From the NCBI GenBank assembly GCA_910577445.1, contig CAJTMZ010000025.1, forward strand, positions 11,863 to 23,880: a stretch of 12,018 nucleotides of DNA, given 5' to 3'. The position numbers and the translations under genes were made by a program. Every line of letters begins with the position of its first letter. Position 1 is the first letter of the stretch. The notes below the pieces were generated by a model. That model was not told the DNA's origin, did no database searches, and was given only the letters and a program-made list of their open reading frames with translations. Of the stretch, positions 7,557 to 12,018 are shown piece after piece. Origin of the DNA: an uncultured Lachnospiraceae bacterium. Its GTDB lineage: Bacteria; Bacillota; Clostridia; Lachnospirales; Lachnospiraceae.

Positions 7557-7808
7557 ATTATAAAGTTCTCTAGTGGTGAAAATCTTAATAACTCATTGGC
7601 ATTGTGGTTGCCAGTACAATCATTAAATCAATACAGGATAGGGAATTGTGCAGAAGTTGACGCAGTAAATCAAGCATTAAATAATGGTGCAGATGTAAAG
7701 AATTTGTATTTATATACCATTAATACAAAAAATCAAATAACTAAAGCAATGTGCGAAAATTGTGTATATACATTTGCGGATAAAGTTGCGCAGGTACTGT
7801 CTCATTAA
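7557..7808 (+). pseudogene. YwqJ-type deaminase toxin domain, C-terminal remnant
   Basis: The frame is open from just after the TGA at 7554-7556 and ends at TAA 7806-7808. It contains GNCAEVDAVNQAL (from 7641) and, about 37 residues later, MCENCVYTFADKV (CENC at 7752-7763). The pair CAE plus CxxC is the zinc-binding and catalytic signature of YwqJ-like nucleic-acid deaminase toxins found at the ends of RHS, LXG and similar proteins. The first half of the domain and all delivery domains are missing, and no ATG or ribosome site precedes it (only a TTG at 7596), so it is read as a relic, not an expressed gene. The closing sequence AQVLSH looks like a natural C-terminus. Family assignment is from motif memory and was not searched. 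Confidence 0.6.
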
Positions 7809-7995
7809 ATAAGTGATTGCCTAGTAAATATTTATGGATTTAGACAAAGTAGAACTCCTGTAAAGCAGGAGTTCTACAGTAAAAGCGGAGTGATATTAGT
7901 TATGAATAATTTGAAATGGTAAAGTTTGTTCATAATAATTGTATTAGGAAACTGAACATCAAAATAGAATAAATATTATAAAAAAGGAATATGCT
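7809..7995. other. Non-coding gap after deaminase relic
   Basis: No gene is supported here. The gap holds the perfect hairpin at 7849-7877. It also holds a short ATG reading (7902-7922, MNNLKW then stop) preceded by GCGGAG, in the place where the immunity gene of the deaminase relic would be expected. This could be the start of a lost immunity gene, but six codons are too few to support a call. Confidence 0.3.
7849..7877. repeat. Perfect 12-bp inverted repeat (hairpin)
   Basis: The arms GTAGAACTCCTG (7849-7860) and CAGGAGTTCTAC (7866-7877) pair perfectly around the 5-base loop TAAAG. No T-run follows on either strand, so it is not a standard terminator. It could be an RNA structure, a processing site or a mobile-element end. 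Confidence 0.75.
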
Positions 7996-8505
7996 ATGGA
8001 TGATTTAACAAAAATATCAATACGGGGTAGAATGGCATATTTACTGTGTGTATTTGAAAATATTTTAGTGTTTTTTAAGTGTGAGAAGAAAGACTGGAAT
8101 TGGATTTTAGATAAGCTATGGCAATATACAAGTATTGAATATTTAGATGATTGGATGTATGAAATCGCAGAATATATGCCAGAGAGTGTCATGGAGGATA
8201 ATACGGACGATATTGAGTATATTACAGAAAGTGAGGTAAAAAGACTTAAAGATTTATATAAAAACAATCCTGCAGAGGTTAATAAAATGCTTCGCATTAT
8301 ATATGAAGCCGGGACGATAGATTTATATACGAGATTACAAAATGGTAGCCAAAATACATTGGTAAAGTTACAGGAAGGTATTGATATTGCAATAAAAACA
8401 GGTGTAAAATTGCCAGACAAATCAGAATTTGAGAAGTATAGATTTATTGAAGGCAACGGATGGGGAGCCCCCTTTGACGGTAAAAAATATTCTTTATATT
8501 TATAA
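7996..8505 (+). CDS. Immunity-like all-helical protein, unknown family
   Basis: The 169-residue, acidic and probably largely helical cytoplasmic protein has no signal or membrane segment. Visible blocks are RGRMAYLLCVFENIL (11-25), QYTSIEYLDDWMYEIAEY (43-60), a run of acidic residues near 67-74, and a closing NGWGAPFDG. The pattern resembles a conserved hypothetical family I associate with Firmicutes toxin-immunity arrays, but I cannot name it. AAAGGAA at 7983-7989 sits 6 bases before ATG. The gene stands between toxin relics with no intact toxin nearby, so an orphan immunity role is inferred from context. The reading frame is intact and AT-rich. Confidence 0.7.
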   Translation: MDDLTKISIRGRMAYLLCVFENILVFFKCEKKDWNWILDKLWQYTSIEYLDDWMYEIAEYMPESVMEDNTDDIEYITESEVKRLKDLYKNNPAEVNKMLRIIYEAGTIDLYTRLQNGSQNTLVKLQEGIDIAIKTGVKLPDKSEFEKYRFIEGNGWGAPFDGKKYSLYL

Positions 8506-8572
8506 AAAATTCAACTATCCCAGTATATATTTGTATGCTTCAAATCATACGGCGTATAAGGAGAGAAAGGAT

Positions 8573-8884
8573 ATGACAAAAGAACAAAATGAGTTTTTCC
8601 AAGAACTGGCTAATATACAAGAATACTGTGTAAATATTGCATTGAGTAAAAAAGCAAAGTACCATGATATGGAAGAACTTTTAAAAGATGTAACATGTGA
8701 AGTTGTATATAGGATTATGGAATTGCTTGATGGTTATGGAGAGGGGGTTCCAAGGTGTGATATCATTAATACTGTAACTTCTAAAAGTATAAATGAAGGC
8801 ATAGAGTTGCATGATAAGTGCATGAATTTTTTGGAAAACCCTTTTAGTGTAACAATGGAATCTGAAAGAAGCCGGGTAAGATAG
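8573..8884 (+). CDS. Immunity-like small protein, tail probably altered
   Basis: The product is 103 residues of no named family. The central part EVVYRIMELLDGYGEG and GIELHDKCMNFLE read as a well-formed small helical domain. AAGGAG at 8558-8563, 9 bases before ATG 8573, supports this start over upstream in-frame starts, which would extend into the end of the previous gene. The last 9 codons (from about 8858) fall inside a diverged repeat that recurs at 10084-10130. The natural C-terminus may therefore have ended near the HDKC block and been replaced at a recombination joint. Surrounding toxin relics suggest an immunity role; this is inference. Confidence 0.62.
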   Translation: MTKEQNEFFQELANIQEYCVNIALSKKAKYHDMEELLKDVTCEVVYRIMELLDGYGEGVPRCDIINTVTSKSINEGIELHDKCMNFLENPFSVTMESERSRVR

Positions 8885-8904
8885 TATAATTCAACTAAAA
8901 GAAA
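8858..8904 (+). repeat. Diverged 47-bp repeat, copy 1
   Basis: This copy matches 10084-10130 at roughly three bases in four without gaps, including AGTATAATTCAACT, identical in both. Translated in the shared frame the two read ESERSRVR-stop-YNST and ESKESLARQYNST, so the similarity also holds at protein level. Confidence 0.6.
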
Positions 8905-9033
8905 ATGGGAAAAGCTGCTGGCTATCTGGAGCCAATTACCAAAGGCTTTAGAAATTTGGGGCCAGGTGGTGAAACACAAATTGTAACAACATCAAAGGTT
9001 AATTCAATAATGGAAATATTTAAGTTGAGGTGA
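8885..9033 (+). pseudogene. Toxin C-terminal tail relic before the 9044 gene
   Basis: After the TAA at 8896-8898 the frame reads on from ATG 8905: GKAAGYLEPITKGF, GPGGETQIVTTSKVN, ending FKLR with TGA 9031-9033. An upstream frame (YNSTKRKWEK) appears joined to it by a shift. The ATG has no ribosome site. The sequence looks like the closing part of a larger protein (a Gly-rich turn, then a short beta strand) sitting 10 bases before the next gene, the usual place for a toxin tail upstream of its immunity gene. The toxin type is not recognised. Calling it a toxin is inference from position. Confidence 0.4.
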
Positions 9034-9043
9034 AAAGAAAAAC

Positions 9044-9250
9044 ATGAATGAAAACATTATTAAAGAGCTGAGGGATGGCCTGCCGGCATCTTTAATACAA
9101 TATGTTGATGAAGTTGAAACACTTATAATGGATGGTAAATATAGACAGGCATACCTAAAGATGAATGAAATACGAAATAATCCATTATGGTCTCCTACAA
9201 GTGAGTATTTACAATTGATGGAAAAGTTTTGGTGGAATTATGCTAATTGA
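9044..9250 (+). CDS. Small immunity-like protein of 68 residues
   Basis: The protein is short and probably helical: LPASLIQYVDEVETLIMDGKY then LKMNEIRNNPLWSP and an aromatic end (KFWWNYAN). No family is recognised. The ribosome site GAGGTGA (9027-9033) overlaps the stop of the preceding toxin-tail relic and lies 10 bases before ATG, so the two were probably translated in series. The intact frame and clean start suggest it is still expressed. An orphan immunity function is inferred from the neighbourhood only. Confidence 0.6.
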   Translation: MNENIIKELRDGLPASLIQYVDEVETLIMDGKYRQAYLKMNEIRNNPLWSPTSEYLQLMEKFWWNYAN

Positions 9251-9291
9251 AGGTTGTAAGTGTATCAATAGCGATAATTAATTCAAGATAG

Positions 9292-9333
9292 GAACTAATT
9301 TCCCGTAGCTTGTTGCGAGGTAAGGTAATTTAA
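9292..9333 (+). other. Possible toxin-tail scrap
   Basis: A short frame ending SLLRGKVI, stop 9331-9333, preceded in another frame by GTNFP. It ends 21 bases before the next start at 9355, matching the tail-then-immunity pattern seen twice nearby. It is too short to support more than a suggestion. The rest of 9251-9354 shows nothing recognisable. Confidence 0.2.
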
Positions 9334-9354
9334 ATTTGTTTCAGGAGGCTTTAA

Positions 9355-9620
9355 ATGATAATAAATGAGATAACTGAAATGACAAGATTGAAGAAATTGA
9401 TGGAGAGAAGAAGTATGTTCTTGAAAAACACATGAAAATAGGAGTGGAAAGGCTGAAAGAGTTGGCAAAAATGAACAAAGACTTGGAATTTATTTGTGAA
9501 AAGCAAAATTTTACCATGGATTTCAGATACATAAATCTTCGGCTTATAAAATGGTTGCCATGCATGATTTATAAATATGAATGGCTGTGGAGAAGAGTAC
9601 AACTTGAATGTATGCTGTAA
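9355..9620 (+). pseudogene. Frameshifted small gene, unknown family
   Basis: A strong AGGAGG (9343-9348) precedes ATG 9355, which opens MIINEITEM and then runs out of frame. From about 9381 the reading continues one frame over as DKIEEIDGEKKYVLEKHMK, then KELAKMNKDLEFI, to the stop at 9618-9620. Joined, it gives a protein of about 88 residues with a coiled, charged first half and an aromatic, basic end. A single-base loss near 9379-9383 explains the break; a sequencing error or recoding cannot be excluded. Position suggests a former immunity gene. No family is recognised. Confidence 0.45.
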
Positions 9621-9626
9621 ATTAAC

Positions 9627-9650
9627 ACGCATATTTGCGTTGCTATTTTT
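9627..9650 (+). terminator. Weak terminator-like hairpin
   Basis: The stem ACGCA/TGCGT around the loop TATT is followed by GC-poor TGCTATTTTT. The stem is only five pairs, so the call is tentative. It would end transcripts of the island genes on its left. Confidence 0.25.
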
Positions 9651-9668
9651 GTGCGTTTTGTAGATAAT
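9640..9668 (+). promoter_or_regulatory. Candidate promoter for the 9692 antitoxin gene
   Basis: TTGCTA (9640-9645) and GATAAT (9663-9668) are separated by 17 bases. The leader would be short, with AAGGAG at 9677-9682 just after the expected start point. Phd/YefM antitoxins usually repress their own promoter, so this is a sensible place for one. The prediction is by eye. Confidence 0.35.
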
Positions 9669-9691
9669 AAAATAAAAAGGAGATGAGGACT

Positions 9692-9964
9692 ATGTCAAAC
9701 ATAAAACCGATATCAGATTTGCGAAATTATACAGAGGTTTTAAAAGAGGTAAGTACCAATCAGCCGGTACATCTTACCCGGAATGGCAGAGACGCTTATG
9801 CCATTGTAGAGGTGGGTGAATTGGACATGCTGAAGGCAACGATAAAGCTTTTGGCTAAATTAGGGGAAGGAGAGCGGTCTGCGAGAGAAAAAGGTTGGTT
9901 GACAGCAGATGAAGTAGAGGCTGCATTGGGCAAAAGACCGTGTTTGGGAAATTGCAACAACTAG
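9692..9964 (+). CDS. Phd/YefM-family antitoxin, second copy
   Basis: The product is 90 residues. The start SNIKPISDLRNYTEVLKEV is the DNA-binding Phd/YefM fold, LTRNGRDAYAIVEVGELDML is the family core, and GWLTADEVEAALG is the usual toxin-binding tail of this subfamily. AAGGAG at 9677-9682 supports ATG 9692 over ATG 9683, which would overlap the ribosome site. After AALG the frame runs into KRPCLGNCNN, which is toxin sequence read out of frame, so the last ten residues are probably not native. It is more complete than the antitoxin at 6574-6825 and only distantly similar to it. It may still bind DNA, and could protect against related ParE/RelE toxins. Confidence 0.85.
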   Translation: MSNIKPISDLRNYTEVLKEVSTNQPVHLTRNGRDAYAIVEVGELDMLKATIKLLAKLGEGERSAREKGWLTADEVEAALGKRPCLGNCNN

Positions 9965-10073
9965 TGAGGCTGTAAAACCAAATTACATTTTTTATCGCAT
10001 TGAGAGTGATACGGTAAGGGTTATCCGTATTTTGAGCCAAAAACAGGATTTTGAAGAACGAAAAATCTTTTAA
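9936..10073 (+). pseudogene. ParE/RelE-type toxin, C-terminal remnant
   Basis: In the frame of base 9948 the reading is DRVWEIATTSEAVKPNY, then IFYRIESDTVRVIRIL, then SQKQDF and a stop at 10071-10073. The block YxIFYRIExDTVxVxRxL is the typical last strand pair of ParE/RelE toxins. About the first two thirds of the toxin are missing, and the remnant overlaps the antitoxin end out of frame, so an internal deletion joined antitoxin to toxin tail. The toxin is inactive. It is not the other half of the stub at 6511-6581 in any simple sense, because that stub belongs to a different antitoxin on the other strand. Confidence 0.65.
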
Positions 10074-10161
10074 TGATAAGGTAGAATCCAAAGAAAGTCT
10101 GGCAAGGCAGTATAATTCAACTGATAGAAACAGTTCTTTCAATTCTCGGATAAAAACATGA
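10074..10161 (+). pseudogene. Possible methyltransferase N-terminal scrap, contains repeat copy 2
   Basis: Read in frame from 10081: VESKESLARQYNSTDRN then SSFNSRIKT, stop 10159-10161. The pattern ES-x-SLAxQY followed by NxRI resembles the first residues of some Firmicutes SAM-dependent methyltransferases (SLAKQY...NLNARI). Nothing of the methyltransferase fold itself follows. This is a weak, motif-memory call. Bases 10084-10130 are the second copy of the repeat at 8858-8904. Confidence 0.25.
10084..10130 (+). repeat. Diverged 47-bp repeat, copy 2
   Basis: This copy pairs with 8858-8904 in the same orientation, about 1.2 kb apart. The central AGTATAATTCAACT is identical. Here the translated frame stays open through the repeat, whereas copy 1 has an in-frame TAG. 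Confidence 0.6.
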
Positions 10162-10320
10162 TATCGGTATAGAGAACCCATTATCATCCCTCACTTCAGT
10201 TGCCATGTTTTTCGCCATACGTTTTGCACACGGTTTTGCGAAAATGAAACGAACATCAAAGTAATTCAGGAGATAATGGGTCATGCAAACATCTCCATAA
10301 CGATGGATATATATTTTTAA
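10162..10320 (+). pseudogene. Tyrosine integrase, C-terminal catalytic remnant
   Basis: In frame 10162-10320 the reading is IIIPHFSCHVFRHTFCTRF, then KVIQEIMGHANISITMDIY, then F and a stop. HVFRHTFCTR carries the H-x-x-R pair, MGH the second His, and MDIY the nucleophile Tyr (10312-10314) of tyrosine recombinases of the Tn916/ICE type. Some 300 N-terminal residues, including the first catalytic Arg, are absent, and an in-frame TGA precedes the fragment. A further piece (10385-10440, KIDNNFDNKFYKNYTEQY, another frame) resembles the usual tail after the catalytic domain in such integrases. The enzyme is dead. It marks the right edge of the island next to ppiB. Confidence 0.72.
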
Positions 10321-10345
10321 AATTTTTTAATATTGCAATTTAATA

Positions 10346-10378
10346 TCTTCAAGGGAGTGTCTGACACTGTTCTTCAAG
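10346..10378. repeat. 13-bp palindrome between TCTTCAAG direct repeats
   Basis: AGTGTC-T-GACACT (10356-10368) is a perfect inverted repeat. It is bracketed by TCTTCAAG at 10346-10353 and 10371-10378, 25 bases apart. The layout resembles a protein-binding or recombination site next to the integrase relic; its role is not known. Confidence 0.4.
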
Positions 10379-10385
10379 ATAAAAA

Positions 10386-10409
10386 TTGACAACAATTTTG
10401 ACAACAAAT
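10386..10409 (+). repeat. Tandem 12-bp repeat, two copies
   Basis: TTGACAACAATT is followed directly by TTGACAACAAAT (11 of 12 identical). Similar repeats encoding DNN-type residues occur at integrase C-termini, so this may be part of the former integrase gene or of its attachment region. Confidence 0.5.
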
Positions 10410-10426
10410 TTTATAAAAACTATACT
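10398..10426 (+). promoter_or_regulatory. Strong-looking promoter directed into the 3' end of ppiB (antisense)
   Basis: TTGACA (10398-10403), a 17-base spacer and TATACT (10421-10426) is a near-consensus housekeeping promoter. It points rightward into ppiB, which is on the other strand, so any product would be antisense RNA. The -10 overlaps a small palindrome (TACTGAACAGTA, 10423-10434). Because the -35 lies in a tandem repeat of integrase-tail sequence, the match may be accidental. Confidence 0.35.
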
Positions 10427-10460
10427 GAACAGTACCGAATAATACTTTTTGGAAAATTCT

Positions 10461-10982
10461 TTATAGCTTCTCCGGCTCCGGATATTCCACCCCAAAGCAC
10501 TCCACAGTCACGCTTTTCAATTTCTGTTCCTCAAGGGGTCTGTCATTATAATCGGTATCTGTCTCGGCAATCTTATTCACCACATCCAGACCTTCAACCA
10601 CCTTACCGAACGCTGCGTACTGGCCGTCAAGGTGAGGACTTGTCTTGTGCATGATAAAGAACTGGGAACCGGCGGAATCGGGCATCATGCTTCTTGCCAT
10701 GGAGAGAACGCCTTCCGTGTGCTTTAAATCGTTTTTCACTCCGTTTGAAGAAAACTCGCCTTTGATACTGTAGCCGGGGCCGCCCATTCCGGTGCCTTCC
10801 GGGTCGCCGCCCTGAATCATAAATCCCCGGATAACCCGGTGGAAAATCAGTCCGTCATAAAAATTTTTGTTGATTAAGCTGATAAAATTGTTTACGGAAA
10901 CGGGGGCGATTTCGGGATAAAGCTCCGCCTTTATGATATCTCCGTTTTCCATGGTAAAGGTAACAACAGGATTCTGAGCCAT
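10461..10982 (-). CDS. ppiB: Peptidyl-prolyl cis-trans isomerase, cyclophilin type
   Basis: This cytoplasmic cyclophilin of 173 residues, a normal length, speeds up proline cis-trans isomerisation during protein folding. Active-site motifs are FHRVIRGFMIQGGD (47-60, with catalytic Arg49, Phe53 and Gln57), SMARS plus AGSQFFI (94-110) and LDGQYAAFGKV (118-128). There is no signal peptide. GAAAGGAAG (11000-10992 on this strand) lies 9 bases before ATG 10982, and a promoter fits at 11051-11023. Composition matches the left-hand chromosomal genes, not the island. The island's integrase relic ends just beyond its stop, so the 3' side of ppiB was probably near the insertion point. Confidence 0.95.
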   Translation of the reverse strand: MAQNPVVTFTMENGDIIKAELYPEIAPVSVNNFISLINKNFYDGLIFHRVIRGFMIQGGDPEGTGMGGPGYSIKGEFSSNGVKNDLKHTEGVLSMARSMMPDSAGSQFFIMHKTSPHLDGQYAAFGKVVEGLDVVNKIAETDTDYNDRPLEEQKLKSVTVECFGVEYPEPEKL

Positions 10983-11022
10983 ATTTGTTTACTTCCTTTC
11001 AATATATTATGTAATAATAAAC

Positions 11023-11051
11023 ATTTTAGCGGAAGTGATACGACTTTTCAA
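11023..11051 (-). promoter_or_regulatory. Candidate promoter of ppiB
   Basis: On the - strand TTGAAA (11051-11046) and TAAAAT (11028-11023) are 17 bases apart. The leader would be about 35 bases before the ppiB ATG. Each hexamer has one mismatch to consensus. Prediction by eye. Confidence 0.5.
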
Positions 11052-11096
11052 TGAAAAAATGTTTTTGGTTTGTATATATTAATTCCGGGGGATGTT

Positions 11097-11105
11097 TGTT
11101 ATAAT
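11097..11105 (+). promoter_or_regulatory. Extended -10 promoter of the GNAT gene
   Basis: TGT-TATAAT is an extended -10 with a perfect TATAAT (11100-11105); no good -35 lies 17 bases upstream. Transcription starting near 11112 would exclude the longer TTG-initiated reading from 11070 and supports ATG 11157 as the start. Confidence 0.5.
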
Positions 11106-11156
11106 GTCTATACGGGTTTATTTCCTGTTGTTAAGGAAAGCGGAAAGGACTATGCA

Positions 11157-12008
11157 ATGCTTAAATATATTCTGTTTCTGTTGTCGGAATATTATTATAC
11201 TGTTATGGAATCACGTCTTTGCGAAATCCATGAGAAAGTATCTTCCCATCAGATTAAAGTAGTACTGAAAAAAGCAATACCCGCGGCTTTGGACGAGAGC
11301 GGGGTAAATCCGGCGGAGGCGCTGATTATCACAGACGAGCCCGGCGCGGCTCGCCGGATGCTTGAGGCCGGATGTTATGTGGTGATTCTCTACCATGAAA
11401 AAAACAGGGGTATGGATTTCCCTTCCGCCAGATACGGGGTGGAGGATGTGTTCATGCTGGAGTACCAGTCCTATGAGGAAGCGTATAAAAGGCTGGCCGG
11501 ACTTCCGTGGGATATCCTGGAAACGGACAGGCTTCGGGTGCGGGAGAGCACGGTGGAGGATGTGGACGAGTTTTACCGGATTTATAAGGAGCCGTCCATT
11601 ACGCTTTATATTGAGAATCTGTATACGGAGCGGGAGGCGGAGCTGGCCTATATGAGGGCTTACATCGACCAGATTTACGGCTTTTACGGTTACGGGCTCT
11701 GGACGGTGATACTTAAAAAGACGGGGCAGGTGATTGGAAAGGCCGGGCTCAGCGTCCGGGAGGGCTACGAGATGCCGGAGCTGGGTTTTGTGATAGACGC
11801 CGGATACCAGCATCAGGGCTATGGTTATGAGGTATGCAGGGCCATCCTTCGGTATGCCAAAAGCGAGCTTGACTTTGACGAGGTGCAGGCTCTCGTGAAA
11901 AAGGAAAATCAGATTTCCATGCGGCTTTTGGATAAACTGGGGTTTGTTTTTATGCGGGACGTGACGGAGAGGGACAGCGATTACCGGCTGTATGTGAGGC
12001 ATGGGTGA
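11157..12008 (+). CDS. GNAT-family N-acetyltransferase with HAD-like N-terminal region
   Basis: This cytoplasmic enzyme of 283 residues is predicted to transfer an acetyl group from acetyl-CoA to an amine. The GNAT domain covers about 119-283: it begins LETDRLRVRE, has the acetyl-CoA loop YQHQGYG (217-223) and ends with NQISMRLLDKLGF (251-263), as in RimJ/RimL-like members. The first 115 residues contain ALIITDEPGAARRMLEAGCYVV (in 55-76), which resembles the closing part of HAD phosphatases but lacks their DxD start, so it is probably a non-catalytic or substrate-recognition region. ATG 11157 has AAAGGA 7 bases upstream; the frame extends to TTG 11070, but that lies over the promoter. It is divergent from ppiB. 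The substrate is unknown. Confidence 0.83.
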   Translation: MLKYILFLLSEYYYTVMESRLCEIHEKVSSHQIKVVLKKAIPAALDESGVNPAEALIITDEPGAARRMLEAGCYVVILYHEKNRGMDFPSARYGVEDVFMLEYQSYEEAYKRLAGLPWDILETDRLRVRESTVEDVDEFYRIYKEPSITLYIENLYTEREAELAYMRAYIDQIYGFYGYGLWTVILKKTGQVIGKAGLSVREGYEMPELGFVIDAGYQHQGYGYEVCRAILRYAKSELDFDEVQALVKKENQISMRLLDKLGFVFMRDVTERDSDYRLYVRHG

Positions 12009-12018
12009 GGCTCTGCGT

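Noticed and set aside
7959..8456. - strand open frame of 165 codons rich in Ser, Ile and Phe
   Set aside because: It mirrors the 7996 gene; its hydrophobic look comes from antisense reading of an acidic AT-rich gene, and the + strand has the good ribosome site.
8429..8572. Upstream ATG giving a 151-residue version of the 8573 gene
   Set aside because: It would overlap the end of the 7996 gene by about 75 bases with no ribosome site, whereas AAGGAG fits ATG 8573.
6511..10440. CRISPR array or tRNA gene inside the AT-rich island
   Set aside because: No regularly spaced repeats and no cloverleaf-like sequence were found; the repeats seen are pairs only.
11070..11156. TTG start giving a 312-residue GNAT protein
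   Set aside because: The region contains an extended -10 promoter, and ATG 11157 has a properly spaced AAAGGA.
11211..12002. - strand open frame of 263 codons
   Set aside because: It is antisense to a GNAT gene with clear acetyl-CoA and C-terminal motifs.

Overview
The window looks like part of a Clostridia (Lachnospiraceae-type) chromosome. The coding regions use strong AGGAGG-like ribosome sites, gene packing is tight, and the protein families (inverted-order GH3 beta-glucosidase, HipA-like kinase, EndA-type lipoprotein nuclease) are ones commonly met in gut Firmicutes. The organism itself cannot be named from the sequence.

Left part (bases 1-6458): five genes on the + strand with moderate GC and short gaps or overlaps, probably one transcription unit. 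In order they are the 3' part of a GH3 beta-glucosidase whose domain order is swapped; lspA (lipoprotein signal peptidase), whose TTG start overlaps the GH3 stop; a Gfo/Idh/MocA oxidoreductase; a HipA/PI3K-fold kinase-like protein; and a lipoprotein with an EndA-type DNA/RNA nuclease domain plus a Cys/His tail.

Middle part (about 6511-10440): an AT-rich accessory island that reads as a graveyard of conflict genes. It holds an N-terminally clipped Phd/YefM antitoxin next to the first few codons of a ParE/RelE toxin; a decayed RHS (YD-repeat) toxin end whose stop overlaps the start of a small immunity-like gene (TGATG); a YwqJ-type deaminase toxin remnant that keeps its CAE and CxxC motifs; three further small immunity-like genes, at least one preceded by a toxin-tail relic; a frameshifted small gene; a second Phd/YefM antitoxin running into the last third of a ParE/RelE toxin; a possible methyltransferase start fragment; and the catalytic end of a Tn916-like tyrosine integrase. 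The best reading is repeated insertion of toxin-tail/immunity cassettes, followed by deletion of the toxins and retention of the immunity and antitoxin genes. The integrase relic at the right edge suggests that at least one integrative element entered next to ppiB.

Right part (10461-12018): a return to core-like composition, with ppiB (cyclophilin) on the - strand and a divergent GNAT acetyltransferase gene on the + strand, separated by a short region with a promoter for each. No rRNA, tRNA, CRISPR array or complete insertion sequence was seen.
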